DNA of 9,820 nt from JAZKBN01 sp040388605 (GCA_040388605.1 JAZKBN010000064.1:1-9820); one strand, 5' to 3'. Positions 1 through 7,664 are shown, counted from the first letter of the stretch. Numbers and translations are program-made. The notes: generated from the letters alone by a model not told the origin.

Positions 1-897
1 AATGTAAAAGTGCCCGCTTGAGTTTACGGTCAGGCCCGATGGGTTTTTAAATGTTCCTGCCGTACCCTCAACCGCGCCTTGCGTACCTCCCATAAGGGTT
101 GTTACCACTCTTGCGGGGGTAATTTTACGAATAAGGTCGTTGGTGAAATCGGCTACGTATATGTTGTTGTCGGCATCGGCCTCAATGCCGTTAGGCGCAC
201 CGAATGAGGCGGCTGTGCCTGTTCCGTTTGCTGTGCCCGCGCTGCCTGAACCGGCAAAAGTGGTAACCACCCCTGCTGCGGTAATCTTGCGGATGTTGTG
301 GTTGTCTTCATCTGCTACATACAAAACCCCGTTACCGTCTATAGTAATACCATAAGGTGAATCGAATTTGGCAGCTGTGCCCGTTCCGTTAACATTACCT
401 GCGGTGCTGCCTGCAAATGTTGTAACGCCGCCTGCCGCCGCTATTTTGCGTATGCGGTTATTACCGTAGTCTGCTACGTAAATGTTGCCGTCTTCATCAA
501 CAGCCACATCTGTAGGGTTATCGAATTTGGCCGATAACCTGGCTGCATCAACATACCCGGCAGCGCCTGTGCCTGCAATGGTGGTGGTAACGCCTGCGGG
601 TGTTATTTTACGTATAACGTGGTTTTTACGGTCTGCCACAATCAGGTTTCCTGAATTGTCGATGGCAATACCGGCCGGGTGATCAAATTTTGCCGCAGTG
701 CCGGTTGCGTTTACAAGCCCTGCAACACCTGCTCCTGCAAATACCGACGTTACACCGGTCGAGGTAATCTTCCGGATATTGCTGTTATTATAATCTGAAA
801 CGAATGCGTTACCCGATGCATCTACGGCAATTCCCGTAGGCAGCCTGAACGATGCGGATGTGCCTGCGCCGTCGGTTTCGCCGGCAGTGCCTGTGCC
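1..897 (-). repeat. Tandem NHL repeat array, about 54 residues (162 bp) per unit
   Basis: Five full units and one partial unit lie within the secreted protein, at residues 124-177, 178-231, 232-285, 286-338, 339-392 and 393-422+. Each unit begins GxGxAG or similar, continues with a GTGTAAxFDxP-type segment, then GIAxDxxGNxYVADxxN and IRKITxxGVTT. The unit length is nearly constant (53 or 54 residues). The DNA copies have diverged at many synonymous positions, so this is an old protein repeat and not a recent DNA amplification. Six units would be enough for a six-bladed propeller, but the array continues past the window edge and the blade count cannot be stated. Confidence 0.88.
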
Positions 898-1266
898 GGA
901 AAGGGTGGTAACATTATATGGGCCCGTTGCCGAAGCGGTAAGCGTAACGCTGCCGCCCTGGCAGAATGTGGTGGCCCCGCCTGCCGTTATAGTCGGGGTG
1001 GGGCAGGTTGCCTGCGCGGCTTTTGGCATAAAAACGGAAGCGGCTTTACTTTGGCCGGCTTTAACATGCCTGTTCAGGTATTCGCCTAAAGTGCCAGGTT
1101 GGCTGCCTGTAAAAATGTGTTCCCGGCTGCTTACCGAAACTGCTTTTTTCGTTTCGCCGCCGGAAATGGTTTCAGCGCCTGCCGGTATTGAAATGCTTCC
1201 TGCAGCCGCTGCCAGCCCGAGCAAGAGGGCCCTCAGCATACTTTGGTATAAGGTGTTAATTTTCAT
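1..1266 (-). CDS. Secreted NHL-repeat beta-propeller protein with Ig-like stub (N-terminal part, runs off left edge)
   Basis: Reading the minus strand from the ATG at 1266-1264 gives 422 uninterrupted codons to the window edge; the C-terminus is missing. Residues 1-31 form a signal peptide (basic start, LRALLLGLAAAAG core, then PAGA), so the protein is exported. Residues 32-87 are a low-complexity linker. Residues 88-113 (CPTPTITAGG, FCQGGSVTLTAS) are the start of a Bacteroidota Ig-like domain that stops abruptly. From about residue 117 the protein is tandem NHL repeats (GIAxDxxGNxYVADxxNxxIRKI, then VTTxAG), which build a beta-propeller in known NHL proteins and usually bind protein, glycan or other ligands. 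The molecular target here is unknown. A C-terminal T9SS sorting domain beyond the edge is plausible but not seen. A second Met at codon 10 would shorten the signal peptide's basic region, so codon 1 is preferred. There is no clear ribosome binding site, as is common in this phylum. The gene diverges from the TPR-HTH regulator. Confidence 0.9.
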   Translation of the reverse strand, partial: MKINTLYQSMLRALLLGLAAAAGSISIPAGAETISGGETKKAVSVSSREHIFTGSQPGTLGEYLNRHVKAGQSKAASVFMPKAAQATCPTPTITAGGATTFCQGGSVTLTASATGPYNVTTLSGTGTAGETDGAGTSASFRLPTGIAVDASGNAFVSDYNNSNIRKITSTGVTSVFAGAGVAGLVNATGTAAKFDHPAGIAIDNSGNLIVADRKNHVIRKITPAGVTTTIAGTGAAGYVDAARLSAKFDNPTDVAVDEDGNIYVADYGNNRIRKIAAAGGVTTFAGSTAGNVNGTGTAAKFDSPYGITIDGNGVLYVADEDNHNIRKITAAGVVTTFAGSGSAGTANGTGTAASFGAPNGIEADADNNIYVADFTNDLIRKITPARVVTTLMGGTQGAVEGTAGTFKNPSGLTVNSSGHFYI

Positions 1267-1540
1267 GTAGTGTATAATTGAAACGTTTTTGAATAGTGTT
1301 TGATCGGAGTTAATATTTATAGTTTTGAACATTAAGCGCGTTTAGCTAACCTGTTCCCGGTTCTGTTGAGTTGATTTGTTTTTACATTTTTGCCTGGTTT
1401 TATTTTTTTGAATCAGCAGTCGCCTGCCGGCTTCCGCTCTTTAATTTTTAATGCCCGGTGTATAGCAGGCAATAAACCTTGCCATATCATCAGGCAACAA
1501 AAGTATAATCTCACAACAGCCGACAGATTAATTGCTGCTA

Positions 1541-1571
1541 CTAAAAATCTCATCACCGCAATTATTTTTAG
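1541..1571. repeat. Perfect 8-bp inverted repeat in the divergent intergenic region
   Basis: CTAAAAAT at 1541-1548 is the exact reverse complement of ATTTTTAG at 1564-1571, with a 15-nt spacer. The arms are almost pure A/T, so as a hairpin it would be weak, and chance occurrence in AT-rich DNA is quite possible. Its position between divergent genes would also suit an operator, but nothing in the sequence identifies a binding protein. Confidence 0.3.
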
Positions 1572-1844
1572 CACATGCAAATCCACTTTCAATCGGCTTA
1601 TTTACCGGGATTTAAGAATAATTAAAAATATAATATGAGAGTTATGAATACGTATTATTTATATAAATGTATGTATATCAATGTTTTGATATTTCTTTTT
1701 TAGATATGGTGTGAGATTTAATAATGTAAGCTATTTATAAGCAAGGTTCAGTTTTAAGCTAATAAATTGTTCATAAACCCTAATGACTATGGTTGAAAAG
1801 TTTTCGGATACAGCAGGACTTTAGGTGAATTAAAACCGGCGTAT

Positions 1845-1852
1845 TAATTTTG
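1845..1852 (+). promoter_or_regulatory. Candidate Bacteroidota -7 box upstream of the TPR-HTH regulator
   Basis: TAATTTTG matches the Bacteroidota housekeeping -7 consensus TAnnTTTG exactly and lies 52 nt upstream of the ATG at 1905, which would give a leader of roughly 45 nt. The expected -33 TTTG is only approximated by TTTA at 1820-1823, about 21 nt upstream. The match is short and the region AT-rich, so this is a candidate only. Confidence 0.3.
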
Positions 1853-1904
1853 ACCAGGCCTTCAGAGGTCGATATTCCTTTAACCCCGGCTTCAAGCAGT
1901 ATCT

Positions 1905-3719
1905 ATGATTAAGGCACAATTGTTTCCACGTTTTTGCTTCCTGTTTTCTGTATTGGTAATACTTTTTCTCAGCCCTTGCCTGCTGTTTGCGCAGGAAGAT
2001 GAGCAGGTGGAAAAGTTTAAAAAGGAGATAGCCGAATTGGGCATTGGTAAGCAAAGAACCAATGTATATGTGCGTTTGGCTGTTTACTATTATAATACCT
2101 CTAAAGACAGTTCAAAGGCCTTTCCGCTTTTTCGCAAAGCAATTGCCGATGCCGAAGAATTAAAAAGCGATACTCTTACGGCATATACCCAGTACATGTA
2201 TGCCGATGCAATGCTTATTTTTAATAAATATGACCAGGCAATGGCTCTTGCAGAAAAAATAAACCCGTCTGCCCTCGACTATAAGAACCACGCGGCAACT
2301 TTGTATGCCCTAAAAGGGAGGGCTTATAACCGTATGGGCAGGTACACCGAATCTGTTGAGTGGTACCTGAAGGCGCTTAACACAATAACTGATACTTCTG
2401 CTCATACTGAAAAAGGAATGATTCACTTAGGGATAGGATTCTCTTTGGGTATGAGTGGCAACAAGCCACAGGTGATTGAACATTTTAAGCAGGCACTTCG
2501 TGAAATGCAGCTTGCAGGCAAAGAGCAGGATATAGCCCGGGTATATGTTGCCCTGTCAAATGTTGAAGATATTGGCCCTGAAAAGGAAGCACACTTAAGG
2601 GAGGCCCTGAAAATTTACAGCCGCACCAAAAATTATTTTGCCCGTGCCAATGTAATGATTGATTTTGCAAGCCTGGCTGCCGAGCGTAAGAACTTTAAAG
2701 AGGCTATACCCATGCTTAATAAGGCCTTGCAGCTATTCCGCGATTCTGCTAATATCGGATTGTCGGCGCCGTTTTTTATGGCTGCAGCGCGCATTCATAA
2801 ATCTGCTAAAGACTTTAAGCGGGCGAGCCTGTACTGCGATTCTGTAATAGGCCTTGCCGGGAGTTCAGGTATGCGCGGCACACGTTACGATGCTTATATT
2901 CTAAAAGCTGATTTATTGGAGTTGTTAGGTCGCCCGGCTGAAGCAAACCGTTTCCTTCATTTACATTACAATTTAAAAGACTCTATTTACCATTTCGATC
3001 GTGAGCAGATTTTGCAGGATGCCTATACCAAATACAAAACCGAACTGAAAGAAAAAGAAAACCAAAACCTTAAAAAGGATCTTCAGATAGAAAGTGATCG
3101 TAAAAAGCTGCTCGTTTATTTGGTAATAGGATTGGTGCTTATCGCCGGCCTTTTGCTGGCTGTAATTGCCTACCGCAGGAAATCTGTTCAGCAGGCGCAA
3201 AAGCTTGCCGAAACGCTTGCAAGGGAAAATGAGCTGTTGGGTAAGTCAGCTGCCGTTGAAAAGGAGAACCTGCTCATGAAGCAGGAAACCCTGAAATCTG
3301 ATTTGGAAAAGAAAAGCGTGCTGCTCAGTAACCTCACCGTTTATATGGTGCGTAAGAACGAAGTAATTACTTCGGTAAAAGAGAGCATACGTAACCTTGA
3401 GATTAACGATAATGCTTTCAGGCGTATTGTTGAAGATGTAAACGTTTTCATTGATGTAAAAAGCGAGTGGGACGAGTTCATGCGCTGTTTCGAAGACGTA
3501 AACCCCGGCTTTTTCGACAAGCTGAACAATATGTGCCCCGACCTCACCCAGCGCGAGCTTAAAATGTGCAGCTACATTAAAATGAATATGGATGTAAAGC
3601 AAATAAGCAACCTGCTCAACATAACCGACGGCAGTGTGCACAATTCCCGTTCAAAGCTCCGCAAGCGCCTGAACTTAGACGCTGATGCCGATTTGAATTC
3701 TGTAATCATGAAACTCTGA
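1905..3719 (+). CDS. Membrane-anchored TPR protein with C-terminal LuxR-type HTH, probable envelope-sensing transcription regulator
   Basis: The 604-residue protein is full length, from ATG to TGA. Residues 1-29 are a signal peptide ending LLFAQ. Residues about 50-355 are helical TPR-like repeats (for example the units around 130-160, 168-202, 245-280 and 325-355), which bind proteins or peptides. Residues 365-401 are charged and helical. Residues 402-423 form one transmembrane helix followed by YRRK, so the TPR part should be periplasmic and the rest cytoplasmic. Residues about 428-500 form a coiled coil rich in Glu, Lys and Leu. Residues 545-604 resemble the LuxR/GerE helix-turn-helix: DLTQREL, KQISNLLNITDGSVHNSR and KLRKRLNL align with the usual LTxRExxV...KEIAxxLxISxxTVxxHxxxIxxKL pattern. 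This is a known Bacteroidota architecture of unassigned regulon. No kinase or receiver domain is seen, so direct signalling through the membrane is inferred. The gene stands alone, divergent from the NHL gene and convergent with the T9SS protein gene; its targets are unknown. Confidence 0.88.
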   Translation: MIKAQLFPRFCFLFSVLVILFLSPCLLFAQEDEQVEKFKKEIAELGIGKQRTNVYVRLAVYYYNTSKDSSKAFPLFRKAIADAEELKSDTLTAYTQYMYADAMLIFNKYDQAMALAEKINPSALDYKNHAATLYALKGRAYNRMGRYTESVEWYLKALNTITDTSAHTEKGMIHLGIGFSLGMSGNKPQVIEHFKQALREMQLAGKEQDIARVYVALSNVEDIGPEKEAHLREALKIYSRTKNYFARANVMIDFASLAAERKNFKEAIPMLNKALQLFRDSANIGLSAPFFMAAARIHKSAKDFKRASLYCDSVIGLAGSSGMRGTRYDAYILKADLLELLGRPAEANRFLHLHYNLKDSIYHFDREQILQDAYTKYKTELKEKENQNLKKDLQIESDRKKLLVYLVIGLVLIAGLLLAVIAYRRKSVQQAQKLAETLARENELLGKSAAVEKENLLMKQETLKSDLEKKSVLLSNLTVYMVRKNEVITSVKESIRNLEINDNAFRRIVEDVNVFIDVKSEWDEFMRCFEDVNPGFFDKLNNMCPDLTQRELKMCSYIKMNMDVKQISNLLNITDGSVHNSRSKLRKRLNLDADADLNSVIMKL

Positions 3720-3752
3720 TTGGTAAGCGAAATAATGTTTAAGAATAGCACG

Positions 3753-3797
3753 AAAAGCAAAAGGCCGCCCAATTTCACGGGACGGACTTTTGCTTTT
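3753..3797. terminator. Bidirectional rho-independent terminator between convergent genes
   Basis: AAAAGCAAAAG at 3753-3763 pairs perfectly with CTTTTGCTTTT at 3787-3797. Inside this 11-bp stem the arms continue through a mismatch, three G-C pairs (CCG with CGG), a second mismatch and two more G-C pairs, closing an apical loop of about 8 nt (AATTTCAC). The outer T-rich arm supplies a U-rich tail in both directions, so the element can end the regulator transcript (stop 3719) and the large T9SS gene transcript (stop 3838). On the minus strand the inner mismatch becomes a G-U wobble, making the hairpin slightly stronger there. Confidence 0.85.
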
Positions 3798-3837
3798 GAT
3801 TCAATCTCCGGAATGTATAATCCCGGCCAATCTTAAA

Positions 3838-6800
3838 TTATTCAACAACTATTTTTTCAACTGCCACTGTGGTTCCGGTTTTAACCTTCAATGTATAAAT
3901 GCCGGGGCTTAGCTGCCCGGCATCCACATTGTTTCCGTTCAGGCTTACCGGCATTAAGCGGCCCGCTATATCAAACAGCAAAACAGATTCTGCTATTGCA
4001 CCGTTGCTGAGGCTGATGTTAAAACGGCCTTTGTTTGGTGCAGGAGAAATACTCATGCTTGCTTTACCTGTAGCAGCTGCAATACCTGTGGCGCTCTTAG
4101 GTTGCAGCAACAAGGTGAAATGCCTGCTGACGCCTGCCTGCAAAGCAATGCTGATGGCATTTGTTTCTTCGGTAAGCGGGGTAATGCTGCCTGCTGAATT
4201 ATCACGAACAGCAATATCGAAACGATTGCTTAAATCAGAAAACTCAGAAGCGCCCAAGCTTACAAGGCCTGCTTCTGAATTGCTGACAGAGAAGTTAACA
4301 GAATCGCGGTCCTGCAGGGGCAGGCTTGCAATGGCCTGTGCTCCTGAGGCCGGTTCGGCCCAGATGTTCAGCCTGGTGTTCCAAAGTTTTTTTGCATCCA
4401 TCCCTGCATCGAAACCACGTTGGGCATTGGCACGGTCGGCAATGATTATCTCATCTGAAAATTCACCGGCCTGTACGTTCAGGCGAACCAGGCTGCCTGC
4501 ATTGTTACGCTGAACCGATGGGTTGCTGCTTATCTTGGCGCTTTCGCTGAAAGTAAGCTGTGCGTTTGGCCCGGTTGCAGACAGCATAAAGGCCTGCCCC
4601 GATGCCAAAAGGTTGGTGCCCCCGTTAACACCTAAGCCACCCAAATAACTGCTGTAGCTCTTTTTCCGGTTACTCCAAATATAAACAGCCTCGTTCACAT
4701 TGGTTTTGCCTATGCCGTTGCTGTTCCAGTCTATAGCGCTTGGGTAGGGGTTGGCAACAAGGTTCCATCCGTTGCTGCCATCGGCGCTGCCTGAGTTGGC
4801 ACAGCCTGATGCACAGTATTCCAGTGGTTTTACAATGTTCCCTGTTGCGGGCTCCCCGGTAAGGGTGTAGGTGGCACCCGTTCCGTAAAATGTTGATTTA
4901 GTAAACCAAACCCTTGCGCCCGAACCGGGTTCAAAAGGCATATCAGCACCGGAAGGTTTGCTCCAGCCGTTGTAAGAGCCTGCTGAAACGTCTGATGGAT
5001 TATACAGGTTTACCGAACCGCCGCGGTTGGTTGTTTGGTCATAGGTTTGAGCTGTATAGGCATTGTTTACACTGAAAGCGCTGATTGTTTGATTTTTAGT
5101 ATTGGCCCCTACCATTACCCATGCGCCATAAGTTAAAGTGCCTGCTGCGTTTTCAGCATTGTAAGGGTCAAGCCAACGTTGTGCTCTAAATTGACCGGCA
5201 TTGCTGAATGTTGCGCCGTTTCCTAATTCAGCCAACCTTGCTGTACCGCTTGCCGAGCTTAGCAAAGTGATTGCTTTGCCGGCAAGATTAAAGTTTCCGG
5301 CAGCAAGCGTAAGCACGTTACTTACAGATGTGGCTTCACTCAATGTTACCCCGGCCGTGTTGTTTATCGTAAGGTTACGAACCTGCGCCGGCAGGCCGTT
5401 GCCGGTTGCCTGGTTAGCAGTTCCGGTATATTCATAATCGGCATTGCTGCTGAAGTTGCGTACAGCTGTTTGAACAGCGCCTGTGTTGCCGGTTGTGGCA
5501 ATGCCGTCGGTATTGCAGAGGCTTAGTTTTGAGCCGGCAGCCATGTTAAAGGTTCCTGAACCGCTTATGGTATGGCAGCCGGTTTCAAGGGTAGCGCCGG
5601 CGGGCAGGTTTAGGCTGCCGTTCAGGTTTATGTTTCCGCTTAAAGTGATTTTGGGCGTGCCGCTTATGGTAATGTTGTTATATGTTCCGCTTCCCAAAGT
5701 CCTGTCGCTGCTGATGCTCAGGTCTGAGCCTGCGGGGCTGTAAGTCAGGTTATATGAAACAGCTGCGCCTATGCCGCATGCGTTTTCTGCCTTGGCGCTC
5801 AGCGTGCCTGATGTGGCCGCTGAATTGAATGTAACTGTAACCGTTGAAGTTATGCCGTTGGTGAACCCAAAGCTTGCCCCGGTGCCTGAATAGGACCAAT
5901 GGTAGTTTAATATGCCGGCAGATACGGGCACACTGTAGTTTTGGCTGCTGCTTCCTGCAAATGTACTGAGCCCGCTGATAGAGGCAGGCGCCGCAGGCAG
6001 GCTGCCGACTGATAAAACAACCGGGTCAGATGCATCTGTTGTACAGGTACCTAAATAAGAACGAACGGTATAGGTGCCGGCTGCGCTTACGGTAATGCTT
6101 TGGCTTGTATCGCCCGTGCTCCAAACGTAACGTCCGTTGGTTGTTGAGGCAGTCAGGGTTATCGGGTCGCCGGAGCAGAGATTGGTGCCTGCGGCATAAT
6201 CAATATAAGGCATGTTTGGCATAGCCCCGCTGAAGCTTATGGTTACACTGTTGCTGTATGCCGAAACATAATCGGCAGTTGCGCCTTCACCTACTGTAAG
6301 CTGCATTTTATAAGTGCCTGCCTCCCAAACATTATGATAATAAGCGTACATAGGCACACCCTGCCCGTCTCGTTCCCATTCCTCTATTGCCCCGGGAAGA
6401 CTGCCGTTATAAGTAATGTTTGCGCGGCCTCCCTGGCAAATTACTGTTGTGGCTGCAACAATTTGCGGTGCTTCGTTTGAAAATGTAACGTTAAAGGCAT
6501 TGCTCGGCGGGCTTAAACACCCGTTTTTCCTGAATCGGAAGGTATAGCTCCCGCTTTCTGAAACATATTGTAACCATGTACCCTCAAGCTCTTTTACAAA
6601 CACGCCGTCTTTATAAAGCAGGTAGGTAGAATCTGTGCCGCCTGTAGCGCCGCCTGAGTAAAACTCAGAGGTTTTAGATATAGGGTCATGGTTTACAACA
6701 CCAATAAATGCGCTGCCCTTCGGGAAGCTGAGGTTATTGGTATTGCTGTAGTTTGCAATTACGGGTGCGCTTAAATTGCTGCCTGTAACTATGGTTGTGC

Positions 6801-7146
6801 TTGCCACGCCGGATGTGCAGCCCCCGTCAGAAACAACACGGAGGGTAAACGAGCCACCGCCTGTTACTGTAATTGCAGAGGTGGTGTCGCCGGTGCTCCA
6901 AATGTAATGGTCGGCCCAACCGGGGCCGGTAAGTGTTACATTGCCGTTGCAGGCGGTAAGGTCGCCGTAAATGTTAATTCTTGGCTCCGGCATGGTGCAG
7001 GCCGGTTTCATTAATTCGGTATTATCGGCAGGCTTGCCGGCTGCGCCTGTTTTATCACCGGCTGCACCTGCTTTGTTGCTCAGCAGTAGGGCAAAAGCAG
7101 TAACAAACAGGCTCATAAAAGTTAGGTAATTGGTTCTGAGCTTCAT
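3838..7146 (-). CDS. Very large secreted/surface protein with Ig/PKD-like modules and T9SS type A sorting domain
   Basis: 1102 residues from the ATG at 7146. The frame is open to an upstream ATG at 7248, but the extra 34 residues are basic and aromatic with no export character, whereas MKLRTNYLTFMSLFVTAFAL beginning at 7146 is a normal signal peptide; this start is therefore chosen. Residues about 55-122 and 310-380 are Ig-like modules with a conserved WSTGDT core and paired Cys. Residues about 126-222 and 227-306 are more divergent modules with FRKNGC and ICQGGR motifs, and 386-471 is PKD-like. Residues 474-646 are rich in Gly, Ser, Thr and Asn with short beta-strand repeats, possibly a beta-helix. 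WNLVANPYPS lies at 794-803. Residues about 1030-1102 match the T9SS type A C-terminal domain (PNKGRFNISL, DIAGR, LSPGIYTLKV, EKIVVE), the signal for outer-membrane translocation and surface attachment or release. No catalytic motif is seen; an adhesive or structural role is inferred. It shares its terminator with the regulator. Confidence 0.88.
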   Translation of the reverse strand: MKLRTNYLTFMSLFVTAFALLLSNKAGAAGDKTGAAGKPADNTELMKPACTMPEPRINIYGDLTACNGNVTLTGPGWADHYIWSTGDTTSAITVTGGGSFTLRVVSDGGCTSGVASTTIVTGSNLSAPVIANYSNTNNLSFPKGSAFIGVVNHDPISKTSEFYSGGATGGTDSTYLLYKDGVFVKELEGTWLQYVSESGSYTFRFRKNGCLSPPSNAFNVTFSNEAPQIVAATTVICQGGRANITYNGSLPGAIEEWERDGQGVPMYAYYHNVWEAGTYKMQLTVGEGATADYVSAYSNSVTISFSGAMPNMPYIDYAAGTNLCSGDPITLTASTTNGRYVWSTGDTSQSITVSAAGTYTVRSYLGTCTTDASDPVVLSVGSLPAAPASISGLSTFAGSSSQNYSVPVSAGILNYHWSYSGTGASFGFTNGITSTVTVTFNSAATSGTLSAKAENACGIGAAVSYNLTYSPAGSDLSISSDRTLGSGTYNNITISGTPKITLSGNINLNGSLNLPAGATLETGCHTISGSGTFNMAAGSKLSLCNTDGIATTGNTGAVQTAVRNFSSNADYEYTGTANQATGNGLPAQVRNLTINNTAGVTLSEATSVSNVLTLAAGNFNLAGKAITLLSSASGTARLAELGNGATFSNAGQFRAQRWLDPYNAENAAGTLTYGAWVMVGANTKNQTISAFSVNNAYTAQTYDQTTNRGGSVNLYNPSDVSAGSYNGWSKPSGADMPFEPGSGARVWFTKSTFYGTGATYTLTGEPATGNIVKPLEYCASGCANSGSADGSNGWNLVANPYPSAIDWNSNGIGKTNVNEAVYIWSNRKKSYSSYLGGLGVNGGTNLLASGQAFMLSATGPNAQLTFSESAKISSNPSVQRNNAGSLVRLNVQAGEFSDEIIIADRANAQRGFDAGMDAKKLWNTRLNIWAEPASGAQAIASLPLQDRDSVNFSVSNSEAGLVSLGASEFSDLSNRFDIAVRDNSAGSITPLTEETNAISIALQAGVSRHFTLLLQPKSATGIAAATGKASMSISPAPNKGRFNISLSNGAIAESVLLFDIAGRLMPVSLNGNNVDAGQLSPGIYTLKVKTGTTVAVEKIVVE
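3841..4059 (-). other. T9SS type A C-terminal sorting domain of the large surface protein
   Basis: The last 73 codons hold the usual order of the family: a Pro-Asn turn (SPAPNKGRF, in place of the common YPNP), a strand with VLLFDIAGR, an Asn-containing turn, then LSPGIYTLKVKTG and a hydrophobic end EKIVVE. In known T9SS clients this region is recognised by the outer-membrane translocon and removed on export. It implies that the genome encodes the Por/Spr machinery, which is not in this window. Confidence 0.85.
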
Positions 7147-7664
7147 AAACGGGAGATTAAGGTTTAAATTATATATAATATCAAATTTGCGTATAAAACG
7201 CCATGTCCTGAACAGGGGCATACCTGGCCCGTATCTCAGCAATGGCATTAAAAGTAAAACTATCAGGTTTTAAGTATGATTAAACACCTGGTACTTAATT
7301 CATGCGGTCTGCGATAAAAGTTTATACATAATGTTTTTTAAGTTATATGAATATTTAAAGCACAGATCCCGCATTGATATGTGTTTAAACATTTAAGTGT
7401 ATGTGTTTGATTTGTTGATAGTTCCGTTACGTAAAATTTATTTTAATTTTTTTATTGACCGTTGGCAAATACAGGGGCCTTTCTTTGGGGTGAATTTTGT
7501 GCAGGCTGAATTTTAAAAGCGTGTCGGAGATAGCCTGCCTGTATTATTATGTTAATACGTTCTGCCTGCGGGAAACAGGATAATAACTTCCGCTTAATAT
7601 TAAGATAACATTGTCGGGCGACCTTTGCAGCACAAACGAAGGCGTCTGTTTAAGCCGCTAAGCC
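7147..7664. other. AT-rich divergent intergenic region
   Basis: About 520 bp lie between the T9SS protein gene (minus) and the propeller-porin operon (plus). No gene is supported. On the minus strand no exact TAnnTTTG box was found. On the plus strand the nearest approximation is GACCTTTG at 7620-7627, one base from TACCTTTG and 38 nt from the ATG at 7665, but no TTTG lies at the expected distance upstream. A short palindrome, GCGTATAAAACGC, is present near 7189-7201 in the leader of the minus-strand gene. Runs of T around 7440-7456 are present without a GC-rich stem before them, so no terminator is called. Confidence 0.55.

Larger units (their letters stand above)
1267..1904. other. AT-rich divergent intergenic region
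   Basis: About 640 bp separate the divergently transcribed NHL-repeat gene and the TPR-HTH regulator gene. No convincing gene is present: the only open frame of note (1390-1638, plus) starts at TTG and has no recognisable protein character. The composition is clearly more AT-rich than the flanking genes, as expected of a regulatory region. For the minus-strand gene the best match to the Bacteroidota -7 box TAnnTTTG is TACTTTTG (1505 down to 1498), but it lacks a well-spaced TTG upstream and would leave a leader of roughly 225 nt, so it is not called. An 8-bp perfect inverted repeat (CTAAAAAT/ATTTTTAG) lies at 1541-1571. The regulator's own promoter candidate is listed separately. Confidence 0.6.

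Noticed and set aside
1..897. Periodic sequence resembling a direct-repeat or CRISPR-type array
   Set aside because: The period is about 162 bp, the copies are diverged at the DNA level and the repeats translate in one frame to NHL motifs; there are no short identical repeats with unique spacers.
860..1270. 136-residue plus-strand open frame at the left end, and similar shorter ones across 140-682
   Set aside because: All lie opposite the minus-strand NHL-repeat gene, whose reading shows a signal peptide and regular repeats; the plus-strand frames are Ala/Pro/Val-rich shadows.
1390..1638. 82-residue open frame on the plus strand in the divergent intergenic region
   Set aside because: It starts at TTG, has no ribosome binding site, and the translation is an unstructured mix without signal peptide or known motif; it lies in AT-rich DNA where such frames arise by chance.
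3246..3641. 131-residue minus-strand open frame inside the regulator gene
   Set aside because: It is antisense to the coiled-coil and HTH region of the regulator, which is a full-length recognisable protein.
3899..4513. 204-residue plus-strand open frame opposite the T9SS sorting domain
   Set aside because: The minus strand encodes a clear T9SS C-terminal domain in one 1102-codon frame; the plus-strand frame has no motif.
7440..7510. T-rich stretch followed by GGGGCC and GGGG runs, considered as a terminator or hairpin
   Set aside because: I could not pair the G/C runs into a stable stem next to the T run, and neither neighbouring gene ends here.
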